64,000 nucleotides of DNA from Kumtagia sp964244725 (GCA_964244725.1 CAXTJQ010000001.1:124001-188000); one strand, 5' to 3'; numbered from the stretch's first letter, positions 18,880-27,566 are shown. Numbers and translations are program-made. The notes: generated by a model not told the origin, from the letters alone.

Positions 18880-19878
18880 TCACCCCGCAAACACCCGCTT
18901 TGGCCTGAACATCCCCGCCTCGACCGCGCCGATCGCCACCAGCTTCCCGCGCACCGTCGCGCACGCTTCCTCCGCCTCGACCGGCGCGTCGCGGCCGCGC
19001 AGGATCACCGCGTTGCCGAGCCGGACTTTCCCGGCCGCCTCGTCCGTCAGCGCGATCTGCGGCAGGCAATCCAGCGCCGCGCCCGTATCGACCACCAGCG
19101 CATCGATCGCGGAATAATCTTCGTAGCCGTCGACGGCCGGGGCAGGGGTGGCCTCGCGTTCCGGCTCCTCAACGGCCCCGACATCCCGCGTGTTCTTGCG
19201 CGGCGATGCGGCCTCCAGGTCGGCAAGGCGCACCAGGTCCTCGGGCGTGAACGGATCGACCTCCGTGCGCCGCAGCGTCGAGATATGGCCGTAGCAGCCA
19301 AGGTCGCGGCCCATGTCGCGCGCCAGCGACCGCACATAGGTGCCCTTGCCGCATTCGATTTCGAACGTCGTATGGCCTTCCGCCGTCATCGCGATCAGGT
19401 CGAGCCGGCCGATCTCGACCTCGCGCTCGGGGATGTCGACGGTCTCGCCGCTCCGCGCGAGATCGTAGGCGCGCTCGCCGCCGATCTTGATCGCCGAGAA
19501 TTGCGGCGGCGTCTGCATGATGATTCCGGTGTATTTCGGCAGCAGCGCGCGGATGTCCGCCTCGCCCGGCCGCTTGTCCGACATCTGCGTCACCGGCCCT
19601 TCGAGATCGTCGGTCGAGCGCTCCTCGCCCCAGGCGACGGCGAACTGGTAGATTTTCGCGCCGTCCTGCACGTAGGGCACGGTCTTGGTCGCCTCGCCGA
19701 GCGCGATCGGCAGCATGCCCGACGCCAGCGGATCGAGCGTGCCGGCATGTCCCGCCTTCTCGGCGTTGAACAGCCATTTGATCTTGGCGACGGCGTCGGT
19801 TGAGCCCATGCCCACCGGCTTGTCGAGGATCACCCAGCCGGAGATCGCCCGGCCTTTCTTCTTTCCCCGGCGGCTCAT
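18880..19878 (-). CDS. truB: tRNA pseudouridine-55 synthase TruB
   Basis: 332 residues. It isomerises U55 in the T-loop of tRNAs. The catalytic aspartate is D49 in GHAGTLDPLASG. The KxxxYxxxL-type segment KIYQFAVAWG and the GTYVRSLARD motif of the family are present. The C-terminal PUA-like region starts around residue 250. It is downstream of rbfA on the same strand, separated by a palindromic repeat element. Confidence 0.96.
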   Translation of the reverse strand: MSRRGKKKGRAISGWVILDKPVGMGSTDAVAKIKWLFNAEKAGHAGTLDPLASGMLPIALGEATKTVPYVQDGAKIYQFAVAWGEERSTDDLEGPVTQMSDKRPGEADIRALLPKYTGIIMQTPPQFSAIKIGGERAYDLARSGETVDIPEREVEIGRLDLIAMTAEGHTTFEIECGKGTYVRSLARDMGRDLGCYGHISTLRRTEVDPFTPEDLVRLADLEAASPRKNTRDVGAVEEPEREATPAPAVDGYEDYSAIDALVVDTGAALDCLPQIALTDEAAGKVRLGNAVILRGRDAPVEAEEACATVRGKLVAIGAVEAGMFRPKRVFAG

Positions 19879-19892
19879 CGGGAAACGCCCCG

Positions 19893-20005
19893 TCCACCGC
19901 TTCGTGGTCCCCCTCCCCCGCTTCGCAGGGGAGGATAAAGGTCGAGGACGGCCGCAACGCCAATCCTCCCCCGTTTACGGGGGAGGGGGACCACGAAGTG
20001 GTGGA
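19893..20005. repeat. Composite palindromic intergenic repeat between rbfA and truB
   Basis: Two outer arms of 27 bp (19893-19919 and 19979-20005) are inverted copies matching at 26 of 27 positions; both carry the CGTGGTCCCCCTCCCCC core. Inside, AGGGGAGGAT and ATCCTCCCCC are again complementary. Elements of this look (CCCTCCCCC...GGGGGAGGG around a short body) are repeated many times in rhizobial genomes. Copy number cannot be judged from one window. Confidence 0.8.
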
Positions 20006-20026
20006 GGGGGCGCGACACGGCGATCG

Positions 20027-20434
20027 TCATTCCTCACCCCCCTCCTTGCCCAAATCCCTCGCCACCCCCGGCGATTTCAACAACCGGTCGATCTTCTCGA
20101 AATTGTCGAAGCTGGTGTCGATCCGGAAGCGGAACTCCGGCATCGAGCGCATCTGTCGCAGCGCCGGCGTGACCCGGCCACGGATGAACCTGGCATTTTT
20201 GTTGAGCGCCTCGATCACCGCGTTGTCGTCGGACGCGGCGAGCGGGGCGACGAAGGCCGTCGCGATCTTCAGGTCGGGCGACATGCGCACTTCCGACACC
20301 GAGATCACGGTCTTCTCGATCAGATCGTCCCGGATTTCGTCGCGCTGCAGCAGTTCGGACAGGGCATGTCGAACCTGCTCGCCGATGCGCAGCATGCGTT
20401 GGGAGGGGCCGGAGGCAGACGGTGAGCGAGCCAT
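20027..20434 (-). CDS. rbfA: 30S ribosome-binding factor RbfA
   Basis: 135 residues. It binds free 30S subunits for late 16S rRNA processing and cold adaptation. Recognisable segments are RIGEQVRHALSELLQR at the N-terminus, TVISVSEVRMSPDLKIATAFV, and RFRIDTSFDNFEKIDRLL at the C-terminus with the KH-like fold. It is 3 bp downstream of the small coiled-coil gene and clearly part of the infB-rbfA-truB run. Confidence 0.95.
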   Translation of the reverse strand: MARSPSASGPSQRMLRIGEQVRHALSELLQRDEIRDDLIEKTVISVSEVRMSPDLKIATAFVAPLAASDDNAVIEALNKNARFIRGRVTPALRQMRSMPEFRFRIDTSFDNFEKIDRLLKSPGVARDLGKEGGEE

Positions 20435-20436
20435 GA

Positions 20437-20751
20437 CTAGTCTTGGCGACCTTTGTCGAGAAGCCGCAGCACCGTCTCGACGGCGGCCTTTTCGGCGGAC
20501 GCCTCGATCCTGTTCGCGATGGTCGAATTCAGGGTCGACAGAATGGCTTTGAGCTGCCCATTGTGATCGTCCACCAGGCGCTGAAGCTCATCAACCTGTC
20601 TGCGCAACTGTTCATTGTCGCTTTTCAAGGATCGATAGGAACGTTCCAGACTGAGAATGTTCTTGAGAAATTCACCTGCGCGACGCCAGGAAAATTCCTC
20701 CGTGGGTAGAACAGGCGGTCTTTTGTCGGGGTCCTGTGCATCGATCGGCAT
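20437..20751 (-). CDS. Small coiled-coil protein between infB and rbfA
   Basis: 104 residues, family not recognised. The centre is a predicted coiled coil (LERSYRSLKSDNEQLRRQVD with heptad spacing), flanked by a proline-rich N-terminus and an amphipathic C-terminal helix. There is no signal peptide or membrane segment. It sits 3 bp before rbfA and 6 bp after the preceding small gene, so it is translated from the infB operon, where extra genes are uncommon. GC content and codon use are lower than in rbfA and infB. Confidence 0.65.
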   Translation of the reverse strand: MPIDAQDPDKRPPVLPTEEFSWRRAGEFLKNILSLERSYRSLKSDNEQLRRQVDELQRLVDDHNGQLKAILSTLNSTIANRIEASAEKAAVETVLRLLDKGRQD

Positions 20752-20757
20752 GAAGGG

Positions 20758-21132
20758 CTATGTCGCCTGCCATGCGGTCAAAGCGGCGGCATTGCGCGCC
20801 GACGCCCGCTGCGCCGCGTCGATGCGTGCTTGCGAAAGCGCAAGCCAGCGGCGAAAGTTCTCGGAAAGATCGCGTGCGTCATCCGAAATCTCATTCAGCC
20901 TGACGAGAGCGTCGTCGACCAGGATCGAGGCCTGATGCTGATCGTCCGGATCAAGTCGAAGCCCCATGTGAGCGCCAAGGTCGATCGGATGCATGTCCAA
21001 TACGGAGATTTCACTGCCCGAGCCTGAACGATCTGGCCCCTTCGCCCAAGGATCGGAGAAGTTGCCATCTTCCTCCCGCGCAAGAACGGGAGAAGATTGA
21101 GCCGGAACGGTGAAACGCCTCTCGTCGGCCAT
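20758..21132 (-). CDS. Hypothetical protein between infB and rbfA
   Basis: 124 residues, not recognised. An acidic, disordered-looking N-terminal half is followed by an amphipathic helical C-terminal half (DDARDLSENFRRWLALSQAR). No membrane segment or metal motif is seen. It starts 9 bp after the infB stop and ends 6 bp before the coiled-coil gene. The two may be partners that hitch-hike in the infB-rbfA operon, but function is unknown. Confidence 0.6.
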   Translation of the reverse strand: MADERRFTVPAQSSPVLAREEDGNFSDPWAKGPDRSGSGSEISVLDMHPIDLGAHMGLRLDPDDQHQASILVDDALVRLNEISDDARDLSENFRRWLALSQARIDAAQRASARNAAALTAWQAT

Positions 21133-21141
21133 CTCTCACTC

Positions 21142-23892
21142 CTAAAGGTATCGCGTCACCATCTCCACCCGGAAGCACTCGATGACGTCGCCTGCGCGCA
21201 TGTCCTCGTAGTTCTGGAAGGCCATGCCGCATTCCTGGCCGACCGGCACTTCGGCCACTTCGTCTTTGAACCGCTTCAGCGTCTTCAGCGTTCCCTCGTG
21301 GATCACGACATTGTCCCGGATCAGGCGGACGCCCGCGCCGCGCTCGACCTTGCCTTCGGTGATGCGGCAGCCGGCGATCTTGCCGACCTTCGTGATGTCG
21401 AAGATCTCGAGGATCTCCGCATTGCCGATGAAGGTTTCGCGGCGCTCCGGCGACAGCATGCCCGACATCGCCGCCTTCACGTCGTCCACGAGATTGTAGA
21501 TGACGTTGTAGTAGCGGATCTCGATGCCGGCCTGCTCGGCGGCCGTCCGGGCCTGCGGATTGGCGCGCACGTTGAAGCCGATCATGGCCGCCCCGGAAGT
21601 CTCGGCCAGCGACACGTCGCTCTCGGTGATGCCGCCCGCGCCCGAATGGACGATGCGCGCCCGCACTTCGTCGGTGCCGAGCTTGTCGAGCGAGGCGATG
21701 ATCGCCTCGACAGAGCCCTGCACGTCGGCCTTCACCACCAGCGGGAATTCCTTGACGCCGCTCGCCGAAAGCTGCGTCATCATCTGCTCCAGCGAACCGC
21801 GCTGGCTAACATGCTTGGCGACGGCCTTGTCGCGCGCCTTGCGCTGGCGGTATTCGGTGATCTCGCGCGCCCGCGCCTCGCTTTCGACGACCGCGAAGCG
21901 CTCGCCGGCAAGCGGCGTGGCCTGCAGGCCGAGAATCTCGACCGGCATCGAGGGCAGGGCGCCGTCGATCTGCTCGCCGCGATCGTTGATCAGAGCGCGC
22001 ACCCGGCCCCATTCGGTGCCGGCCACGACGATGTCGCCGATCAGAAGGTCGCCGGTCTGGACCAGCACCGTCGCGACAGGGCCGCGGCCCTTGTCGAGCT
22101 TGGCCTCGATGACGACGCCCTCGGCGGTCCGGTCCGGATTGGCCTTGAGGTCGAGAACTTCGGCCTGCAGCAAAATCGCCTCGAGCAGCTTGTCGAGACC
22201 CGCGCCGGTCTTGGCCGAGACCTCGACGTCGAGCACCTCGCCGCCCATCGATTCGACGAAGACTTCGTGCTGCAGCAACTGCGTGCGCACACGCTGCGGG
22301 TCGGCCTCGTGCTTGTCGATCTTGTTGATCGCCACGATAATCGGCACCTTGGCCGCCTTCGCATGGCTGATCGACTCGATCGTCTGCGGCATGACGCTGT
22401 CGTCGGCCGCCACCACCAGGATTGCGATGTCGGTGGCCTGCGCGCCGCGCGCGCGCATCGCCGTGAACGCGGCGTGGCCGGGCGTGTCGATGAACGTGAT
22501 CTTGTGGCCGTTCTTCTCGACCTGGTAGGCGCCGATATGCTGCGTGATTCCGCCGGCCTCGCCGGACACCACGCTGGCGTTGCGGATCGCGTCGAGCAGC
22601 GAGGTCTTGCCGTGGTCGACATGGCCCATGATGGTCACGACCGGCGGACGCGACACCAGATCGTCGGGCTTGTCCTCGAGAACGTAGATGCCCTCCTCGA
22701 TATCGGATTCGGCGACGCGGCGCACCGTGTGGCCGAACTCCGAGGCGACCAGTTCGGCGGTGTCGGCGTCGATCACGTCCCCTGGCTTCAGGATCTGGCC
22801 CTGCTTCATGAAATACTTCACGACGTCGACGGCGCGTTCCGACATGCGCTGCGCCAGTTCCTGGATCGAGATCGTCTCCGGCAGCGTCACCTCGCGCGCG
22901 ATCTTCTCGCGCGGCTCGTTGTGCATCGCGCGCTTGAACTTCTCCTGCCGGCGGCGCATCGCCGACAGCGAACGCGACCGCGCGTCGTCGTCGCTGGTCA
23001 CCGTGGTCAGCGTCAGCTTGCCGCGGCGACGGTCTTCCTCGCCCTTGGTCTTGGTCGGGCGCGCGGCTTCCGGCGTCGTCGGTCGGCGCAAAGGCGCGCC
23101 GCGCAGGGCCGCGACGCCGGTGCGCGGACGAGCGTCGCGCTCATCGTCGGCCGCGCTCATGTCGGCGTTGGGGGCGCGGCGGCGCGCTTCGTCCTCGGCG
23201 CGGCGGCGCGCCTCGGCTTCCTTCTGGAGCCGCGCCTCCTCCTCGGCCTGGCGGCGCGCGGACGCTTCGCGCTCGCGCTTTCGCTGTTCCTCGTCTTCCT
23301 GGCGGCGCTTGGCGTCTTCCAGCGCGCGCTGGCGGTCCTGCTGCTCGCGCGACTGCGATCCGGCGAGCGCGCGGCGGCGCGCCTCGATCTCGCCCACGGA
23401 AAGCTGGTTCAGGACCACGCCGCTGACCGGACGGCTGGCTGGCGGCCGCGGCGCGGCGACGGCGGCCTTGTCGGGCGCGGCGGCCGGCCGCGCTGCGGCG
23501 ACCGGCGCGGCGGCGATTGGCGGCGGCGCGGGTCTGACGATGGGCGCGGCCGCCACGGGCGCGGCCGGCTGCGTCTGCACGGGCGGCTGCGGCTTGGGCT
23601 CTTCGCGCTGCGCCACAGGTTGCGCCGGCGCGGCGACGACCGGCCTCGCCGCGGCCGGCGGTGGGGCGGCGGGCTGCGGTTTGGGTGCGAAGACAGCGGC
23701 GGCGGCCGGCTCCGGCTTGTCGCCTGGCATGGAGAATTTGCGTTTCTTGGTCTCGACCACGACCGACTTGGTGCGGCCATGCGAGAAATTTTGGCGCACG
23801 GTTCCCTGCTCGAGGCCGGGGCGCTTCAAGGTCAGGGTCTTCTTGGTATTGACGGTCAAAATATTGTCGTCGCCGGATTTAGTATCGCTCAT
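21142..23892 (-). CDS. infB: Translation initiation factor IF-2
   Basis: 916 residues. This GTPase recruits fMet-tRNA to the 30S subunit. A long Ala/Pro/Glu/Arg-rich N-terminal region (to about residue 330) is typical of alphaproteobacterial IF-2. The G domain carries GHVDHGKT and NKIDK, and the C-terminal domains follow. The ATG at 23892 overlaps the TGA of ylxR as ATGA. The frame is open further upstream, but that segment lies inside ylxR. It is in the conserved rimP-nusA-ylxR-infB-rbfA order. Confidence 0.97.
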   Translation of the reverse strand: MSDTKSGDDNILTVNTKKTLTLKRPGLEQGTVRQNFSHGRTKSVVVETKKRKFSMPGDKPEPAAAAVFAPKPQPAAPPPAAARPVVAAPAQPVAQREEPKPQPPVQTQPAAPVAAAPIVRPAPPPIAAAPVAAARPAAAPDKAAVAAPRPPASRPVSGVVLNQLSVGEIEARRRALAGSQSREQQDRQRALEDAKRRQEDEEQRKREREASARRQAEEEARLQKEAEARRRAEDEARRRAPNADMSAADDERDARPRTGVAALRGAPLRRPTTPEAARPTKTKGEEDRRRGKLTLTTVTSDDDARSRSLSAMRRRQEKFKRAMHNEPREKIAREVTLPETISIQELAQRMSERAVDVVKYFMKQGQILKPGDVIDADTAELVASEFGHTVRRVAESDIEEGIYVLEDKPDDLVSRPPVVTIMGHVDHGKTSLLDAIRNASVVSGEAGGITQHIGAYQVEKNGHKITFIDTPGHAAFTAMRARGAQATDIAILVVAADDSVMPQTIESISHAKAAKVPIIVAINKIDKHEADPQRVRTQLLQHEVFVESMGGEVLDVEVSAKTGAGLDKLLEAILLQAEVLDLKANPDRTAEGVVIEAKLDKGRGPVATVLVQTGDLLIGDIVVAGTEWGRVRALINDRGEQIDGALPSMPVEILGLQATPLAGERFAVVESEARAREITEYRQRKARDKAVAKHVSQRGSLEQMMTQLSASGVKEFPLVVKADVQGSVEAIIASLDKLGTDEVRARIVHSGAGGITESDVSLAETSGAAMIGFNVRANPQARTAAEQAGIEIRYYNVIYNLVDDVKAAMSGMLSPERRETFIGNAEILEIFDITKVGKIAGCRITEGKVERGAGVRLIRDNVVIHEGTLKTLKRFKDEVAEVPVGQECGMAFQNYEDMRAGDVIECFRVEMVTRYL

Positions 23893-24539
23893 TCCATGTC
23901 CTCTGCGGCATTCTCGTCGGGGGCGATCGCCGCGAACATCGCCAGTTCGTCCGGGGAGCCGCCCCGGTAGCGGTCGAGCGCCACGAGGCGCGACAACGCC
24001 GCCTTCCCCGCTTCCTGGGCGAGGACGGCAGCATGTATCACATTTGACCCGCCCAATGCCAAACTCAATTCGGGTTCCGAAAAAAGTTTGCACGCGCGGA
24101 TTTCCGGCCCGCCCTGATGGGCGACGGCGCGCCTGGCCGACGCGATCTTGCGAACGCCGTCGTCGGATGCCTCGTAGGCGTGCAGCACGATCAGAGCCTC
24201 GCCGGAACGCACGGCGCTTTCTATTTTCGTGGCGCCGAGGGCGATCGCCCCCGCCTTCCGGGCGAGCCCCAGTGTTCCAAGCGCTGACCGGACCATCGTC
24301 CTGTCAACCTGGTCGGCCAGGTCTGGCTGCGCCGCCACCGATCGTTTGAACGCGCGGGCAAAAAGGTTTTTGCCGACCGCCTTCTCGACATGTAGGCGGT
24401 CGGCGGTCACCCAACAACCGCGCCCCGGCAGATTTCGCTTCAGGTCGGCCACGACCTGGCCGTCGGGGTCGACGACGAAGCGGATCAGTTCATCCGGTTC
24501 GCGCCGTTCCCGCGCGACGATGCACGTGCGATCGTTCAT
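23889..24539 (-). CDS. YlxR-type RNA-binding protein (DUF448 plus L7Ae-like domain)
   Basis: 216 residues. The N-terminal DUF448/YlxR domain has RTCIVARERREPDELIRF and the hallmark LPGRGCWV loop. The C-terminal half (ALGTLGLARKAGAIALGATK) matches the YlxQ/L7Ae-like fold. The two-domain fusion is usual in alphaproteobacteria, whereas Bacillus has separate ylxR and ylxQ. YlxR has been implicated in RNA binding and transcription control. The stop overlaps the infB ATG, indicating coupled translation. nusA lies 35 bp upstream. Confidence 0.9.
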   Translation of the reverse strand: MNDRTCIVARERREPDELIRFVVDPDGQVVADLKRNLPGRGCWVTADRLHVEKAVGKNLFARAFKRSVAAQPDLADQVDRTMVRSALGTLGLARKAGAIALGATKIESAVRSGEALIVLHAYEASDDGVRKIASARRAVAHQGGPEIRACKLFSEPELSLALGGSNVIHAAVLAQEAGKAALSRLVALDRYRGGSPDELAMFAAIAPDENAAEDME

Positions 24540-24574
24540 TTCGTCGAGGATGCGCCGCTTCGCGATGGGTCACC

Positions 24575-26164
24575 TCACGACTCGACGGCGTCGAGCGGGG
24601 CGCCGGCCGTGAGGTCGTCCTCGGTGATCCAGCCTGCCTTCACGCGCGCCGCCATCACCATCGTCTCGGCGTCGGCGCGCGAGACTCCATGCGCGGCGAG
24701 CACGCCCGGGAACATCTTGGTCTCGCCGTCCTTGCGCTCTTTCCAGCCGACCAGGTCGTCGACCGCGTAGCCGGCGAAATCGTCGACGGTCTTCACCCCG
24801 TCCTCGCCGAGCGTCACCATCATCGCGGTGGTGAGCCCCGGAACGTCGCGAAGGTCGTCGGCGACGCCGAGCGCCTTGCGCTTCTCGTCATGCTCGGCCT
24901 CGATCTTCTGGAGATAGTCGCGCGCGCGGTTCTGGATCTCGCTCGCGGTGTCCTCGTCGAACCCGTCGATCGACGAAATCTCGTCGGCGTCGACATAAGC
25001 CACTTCCTCGACCGTCGTGAATCCTTCCGACGCCAGCACCTGGCCGACCATCTCGTCGACATCGAGCGCTTCCATGAACAGGGTCGAGCGCTCCACGAAT
25101 TCCTTCTGCCGGCGCTCGGATTCTTCCTGCTCGGTAAGGATGTCGATGTCCCAGCCGGTGAGCTGCGAGGCGAGCCGCACGTTCTGGCCGCGCCGGCCGA
25201 TGGCGAGCGAAAGCTGGTCGTCGGGCACCACGACCTCGATGCGCTCGGCGTCCTCGTCGAGCACCACCTTGGCGACTTCGGCCGGCTGCAGCGCGTTGAC
25301 GATGAACGAGGCGGCCGAAGGCGACCACGGGATGATGTCGATCTTCTCGCCCTGCAATTCGGCCACGACCGCCTGGACTCGGCTACCACGCATGCCGACG
25401 CACGCGCCGACCGGGTCGATCGACGAATCGCGCGAGATCACGGCGATCTTGGCTCTGCTGCCGGGGTCGCGGGCGACCGACTTGATCTCGATGATGCCGT
25501 CGTAGATTTCCGGCACCTCCATGGTGAACAGCTTGGCCATGAACTGCGGATGGGTCCGCGACAGGAAGATCTGCGGTCCGCGCTGCTCGCGGCGCACATC
25601 GTAGACATAGGCGCGGACGCGGTCGCCGTATTTGTAGTTCTCGCGCGGGATCAGTTCGTCGCGGCGCACGATCGCCTCGCCGCGGCCGAGATCGACGATG
25701 ACGTTGCCGTATTCGACGCGCTTGACCGTGCCGTTGACGATCTCGCCGATGCGGTCCTTGTACTCGTCGAACTGCCGGTCGCGCTCGGCCTCGCGCACCT
25801 TCTGGACGATGACCTGCTTGGCCGACTGCGCGGCGATGCGGCCGAAGTCCATCGGCGGAAGCTGCTCGGCGATGAAGTCGCCGAGTTCGGCGTCGGGGTT
25901 GCGCTCGCGCGCCGACGACAGCGCGATCTGCGTGGCGTAGTCGTCGACCGCCTCGACCACCTCCATCAGCCGCTGCAGCTTCATCTCGCCGGTCTGCGCG
26001 TTGATGTCGGCGCGGATGTTGGTCTCCTGGCCGTAGCGCGAGCGCGCGGCCTTCTGGATCGCGTCCGCCATGGCGGCGATCACGATGCTCTTGTCGATCG
26101 ACTTCTCGCGCGCGACCGCGTCGGCGATCTGCAGCAATTCAAGTCGGTTTGCACTGACGGCCAT
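24575..26164 (-). CDS. nusA: Transcription termination/antitermination factor NusA
   Basis: 529 residues with the full alphaproteobacterial layout: an N-terminal RNA polymerase-binding domain (ANRLELLQIADAVAREKSID), S1, two KH domains (RGSRVQAVVAELQGEKIDI; AIGRRGQNVRLA) and acidic helix-hairpin-helix repeats near the C-terminus. It modulates pausing, termination and antitermination. It is 39 bp downstream of rimP in the standard operon. The terminator-like hairpin upstream of rimP may be a site where NusA acts on its own operon. Confidence 0.97.
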   Translation of the reverse strand: MAVSANRLELLQIADAVAREKSIDKSIVIAAMADAIQKAARSRYGQETNIRADINAQTGEMKLQRLMEVVEAVDDYATQIALSSARERNPDAELGDFIAEQLPPMDFGRIAAQSAKQVIVQKVREAERDRQFDEYKDRIGEIVNGTVKRVEYGNVIVDLGRGEAIVRRDELIPRENYKYGDRVRAYVYDVRREQRGPQIFLSRTHPQFMAKLFTMEVPEIYDGIIEIKSVARDPGSRAKIAVISRDSSIDPVGACVGMRGSRVQAVVAELQGEKIDIIPWSPSAASFIVNALQPAEVAKVVLDEDAERIEVVVPDDQLSLAIGRRGQNVRLASQLTGWDIDILTEQEESERRQKEFVERSTLFMEALDVDEMVGQVLASEGFTTVEEVAYVDADEISSIDGFDEDTASEIQNRARDYLQKIEAEHDEKRKALGVADDLRDVPGLTTAMMVTLGEDGVKTVDDFAGYAVDDLVGWKERKDGETKMFPGVLAAHGVSRADAETMVMAARVKAGWITEDDLTAGAPLDAVES

Positions 26165-26203
26165 CTTCGTCTCCTTGGGCGGCCGGACTTGCCGGCCGTT
26201 CGT

Positions 26204-26842
26204 TCACGCGCCGGGTTCTTCGTCCGGCCGGGTTTCGGTCTCGTCGGTCTCTGGCTCGCCGCGGCGCTTGCGCGCTTCCTTGCGGGCCCGGTTGTCCTTG
26301 CTCAGCGCCTCGCGGATCAGCTCGTCCGTCAGGATCAGCCGCGCTTCCGAAATCGCCTCGTAGGCCACGCGCACGGTCGGTTCCTCGCCGTAGCCCGGCC
26401 TGTCGCGCGCGATCACCACCCCATCCTCGTCGGCGGTTTCGATCTTGCCGCGGAACTTCTTGCGGTCGTGGACGATGATCGACGTGTCGACCTTGACCAG
26501 ATGCCCGGTCCAGGTCGTGAAATCCGATTTGCGCACCAGCGGCCGATCGATGCCGGGGGACGATACTTCGAGATGATACGCCTTCTCGATCGGATCGTCG
26601 ACATCGAGCGCCGGCGAGACGGCGCGGCTGACCTCCTCGCAGCCATCGACATCCATGCTGCCGTCGTCGCGCTCGGCCATGATCTGCAGCGTCAGGCCGT
26701 TCTGCCCCGACAGCTTCACGCGAACGAGGCGGTAATGCAGCGCATGCAGGGAGGGCGCGATGATCGCGGCGACGCGGGCTTCCGCGCCGTCCTCGCGAAT
26801 GATGCGGTCGTCCATAAGATGTTCGGCAACGTCCGGCGCCAT
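26204..26842 (-). CDS. rimP: Ribosome maturation factor RimP
   Basis: 212 residues. It is required for 30S assembly. Family segments are VRVKLSGQNGLTLQIMAE, the VDGCEEVSRAVSPALDV helix and YHLEVSSPGIDRPLV. The C-terminus is extended by a charged tail rich in Arg, Glu and Asp, common in rhizobial RimP. It is first in the rimP-nusA-ylxR-infB operon and is preceded by a leader with an intrinsic terminator-like hairpin. Confidence 0.95.
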   Translation of the reverse strand: MAPDVAEHLMDDRIIREDGAEARVAAIIAPSLHALHYRLVRVKLSGQNGLTLQIMAERDDGSMDVDGCEEVSRAVSPALDVDDPIEKAYHLEVSSPGIDRPLVRKSDFTTWTGHLVKVDTSIIVHDRKKFRGKIETADEDGVVIARDRPGYGEEPTVRVAYEAISEARLILTDELIREALSKDNRARKEARKRRGEPETDETETRPDEEPGA

Positions 26843-26876
26843 CGGTTCTCCGCAAGGCCTGTCGAAGCCCCAGGTA

Positions 26877-26910
26877 ACAAAAAAGAGCGGGACCGGGTGG
26901 ACCCACTCTT
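26877..26910 (-). promoter_or_regulatory. Terminator-like hairpin in the rimP-nusA-infB leader (putative attenuator)
   Basis: On the minus strand AAGAGTGGG pairs with CCCGCTCTT (one G-T pair) around a 10-nt loop and is followed by TTTT. It ends about 35 nt before the rimP ATG. An intrinsic terminator between promoter and first gene is expected only if it is regulated. I recall a described rimP-leader attenuator RNA in alphaproteobacteria that fits this position, but cannot confirm the match. Alternatively it terminates a transcript coming from the toxin-antitoxin pair. Confidence 0.7.
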
Positions 26911-26973
26911 CGTCAGATCGACCAAGAATTTGACGGAGATATAGCCGAGTTGCATGCAGGTTTCAAGTGTCGG

Positions 26974-27327
26974 TTACATCGGCGCGTCCCCTGCTCGGTC
27001 GAGTTCCACGATCCGCTGCCCTTGATCGAACGCTTCGACGATATCGTTTAGTGATCGTTCGACACGCCGCCAAAGCGCCTCATTGCTTGTGTTGCCGATC
27101 CGCACCCAAAGAAAACGGCAATCGAGGCTTCCAGCCCGCGCCATATCGAAAAAATCCTCATCCTTGGAGACAAGGATTGCAGTGAGCCCGGACGAGAACC
27201 GCGCGATCCGATCATCGGTTGCAGAGCCAAAGCCTACCTCATTGACATCTACAGCTTCATGCCCGGCAAGTCGCAAGCGGCGAGCAAGGTCCGGCGGCAG
27301 TTGTGCGTCGATGACAAAGGCGGCCAC
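26974..27327 (-). CDS. DUF5615 PIN-like toxin of a toxin-antitoxin pair
   Basis: 117 residues of the DUF5615 family, which has a PIN-like fold. Acidic residues expected at a metal site are seen in FVIDAQLPPDLA, GFGSATDDRI and VSKDEDFFDMA. The GTG start at 27327 shares its first base with the TAG of the upstream DUF433 gene, so the two are translationally coupled. Such pairs are classed as type II toxin-antitoxin modules, the DUF433 partner being the antitoxin. Nuclease activity is inferred from the fold. Confidence 0.82.
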   Translation of the reverse strand: MAAFVIDAQLPPDLARRLRLAGHEAVDVNEVGFGSATDDRIARFSSGLTAILVSKDEDFFDMARAGSLDCRFLWVRIGNTSNEALWRRVERSLNDIVEAFDQGQRIVELDRAGDAPM

Positions 27328-27566
27328 TATTCGGCAGCAACAACGCGGTGTTCGAGTTCGCGGGCGGCGTATCGCAGCGCGGCCGTGATATCTTCATCGC
27401 TGATGTACGGATAATCGGCAAGAATTTCTGATCGGTCGACCTTTTCCGCCAGCATGTCGATTACATCGCTCACCCGGACGCGGGTTCCGGCTATCCGTGG
27501 ACGTCCCCCGCAGATTGCTGAATCAATGTGAATCCGGTCTGGAAAGCGGTCTTCTTAGGCCATCAT
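27327..27566 (-). pseudogene. DUF433 antitoxin with an in-frame stop at codon 4
   Basis: The frame ending at 27327 encodes a clear DUF433 domain (RIHIDSAICGGRPRIAGTRV, then SDEDITAALRYAARE). Upstream, an ATG pair at 27561-27566 with AGGAGCGAGG before it is in the same frame, but the fourth codon is TAA (27555-27557) where a Tyr codon would keep the frame open. No ATG, GTG or TTG occurs between the stop and the conserved domain start. Either the antitoxin is inactivated, a rare start codon is used, or the base is a sequencing error. Confidence 0.7.

Noticed and set aside
21097..23970. Plus-strand frame of about 950 codons opposite infB
   Set aside because: No recognisable domain, His/Asp/Arg-rich shadow composition, fully covered by infB on the minus strand.
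24689..26944. Plus-strand 750-codon frame opposite nusA-rimP
   Set aside because: Shadow frame of two well-identified genes.
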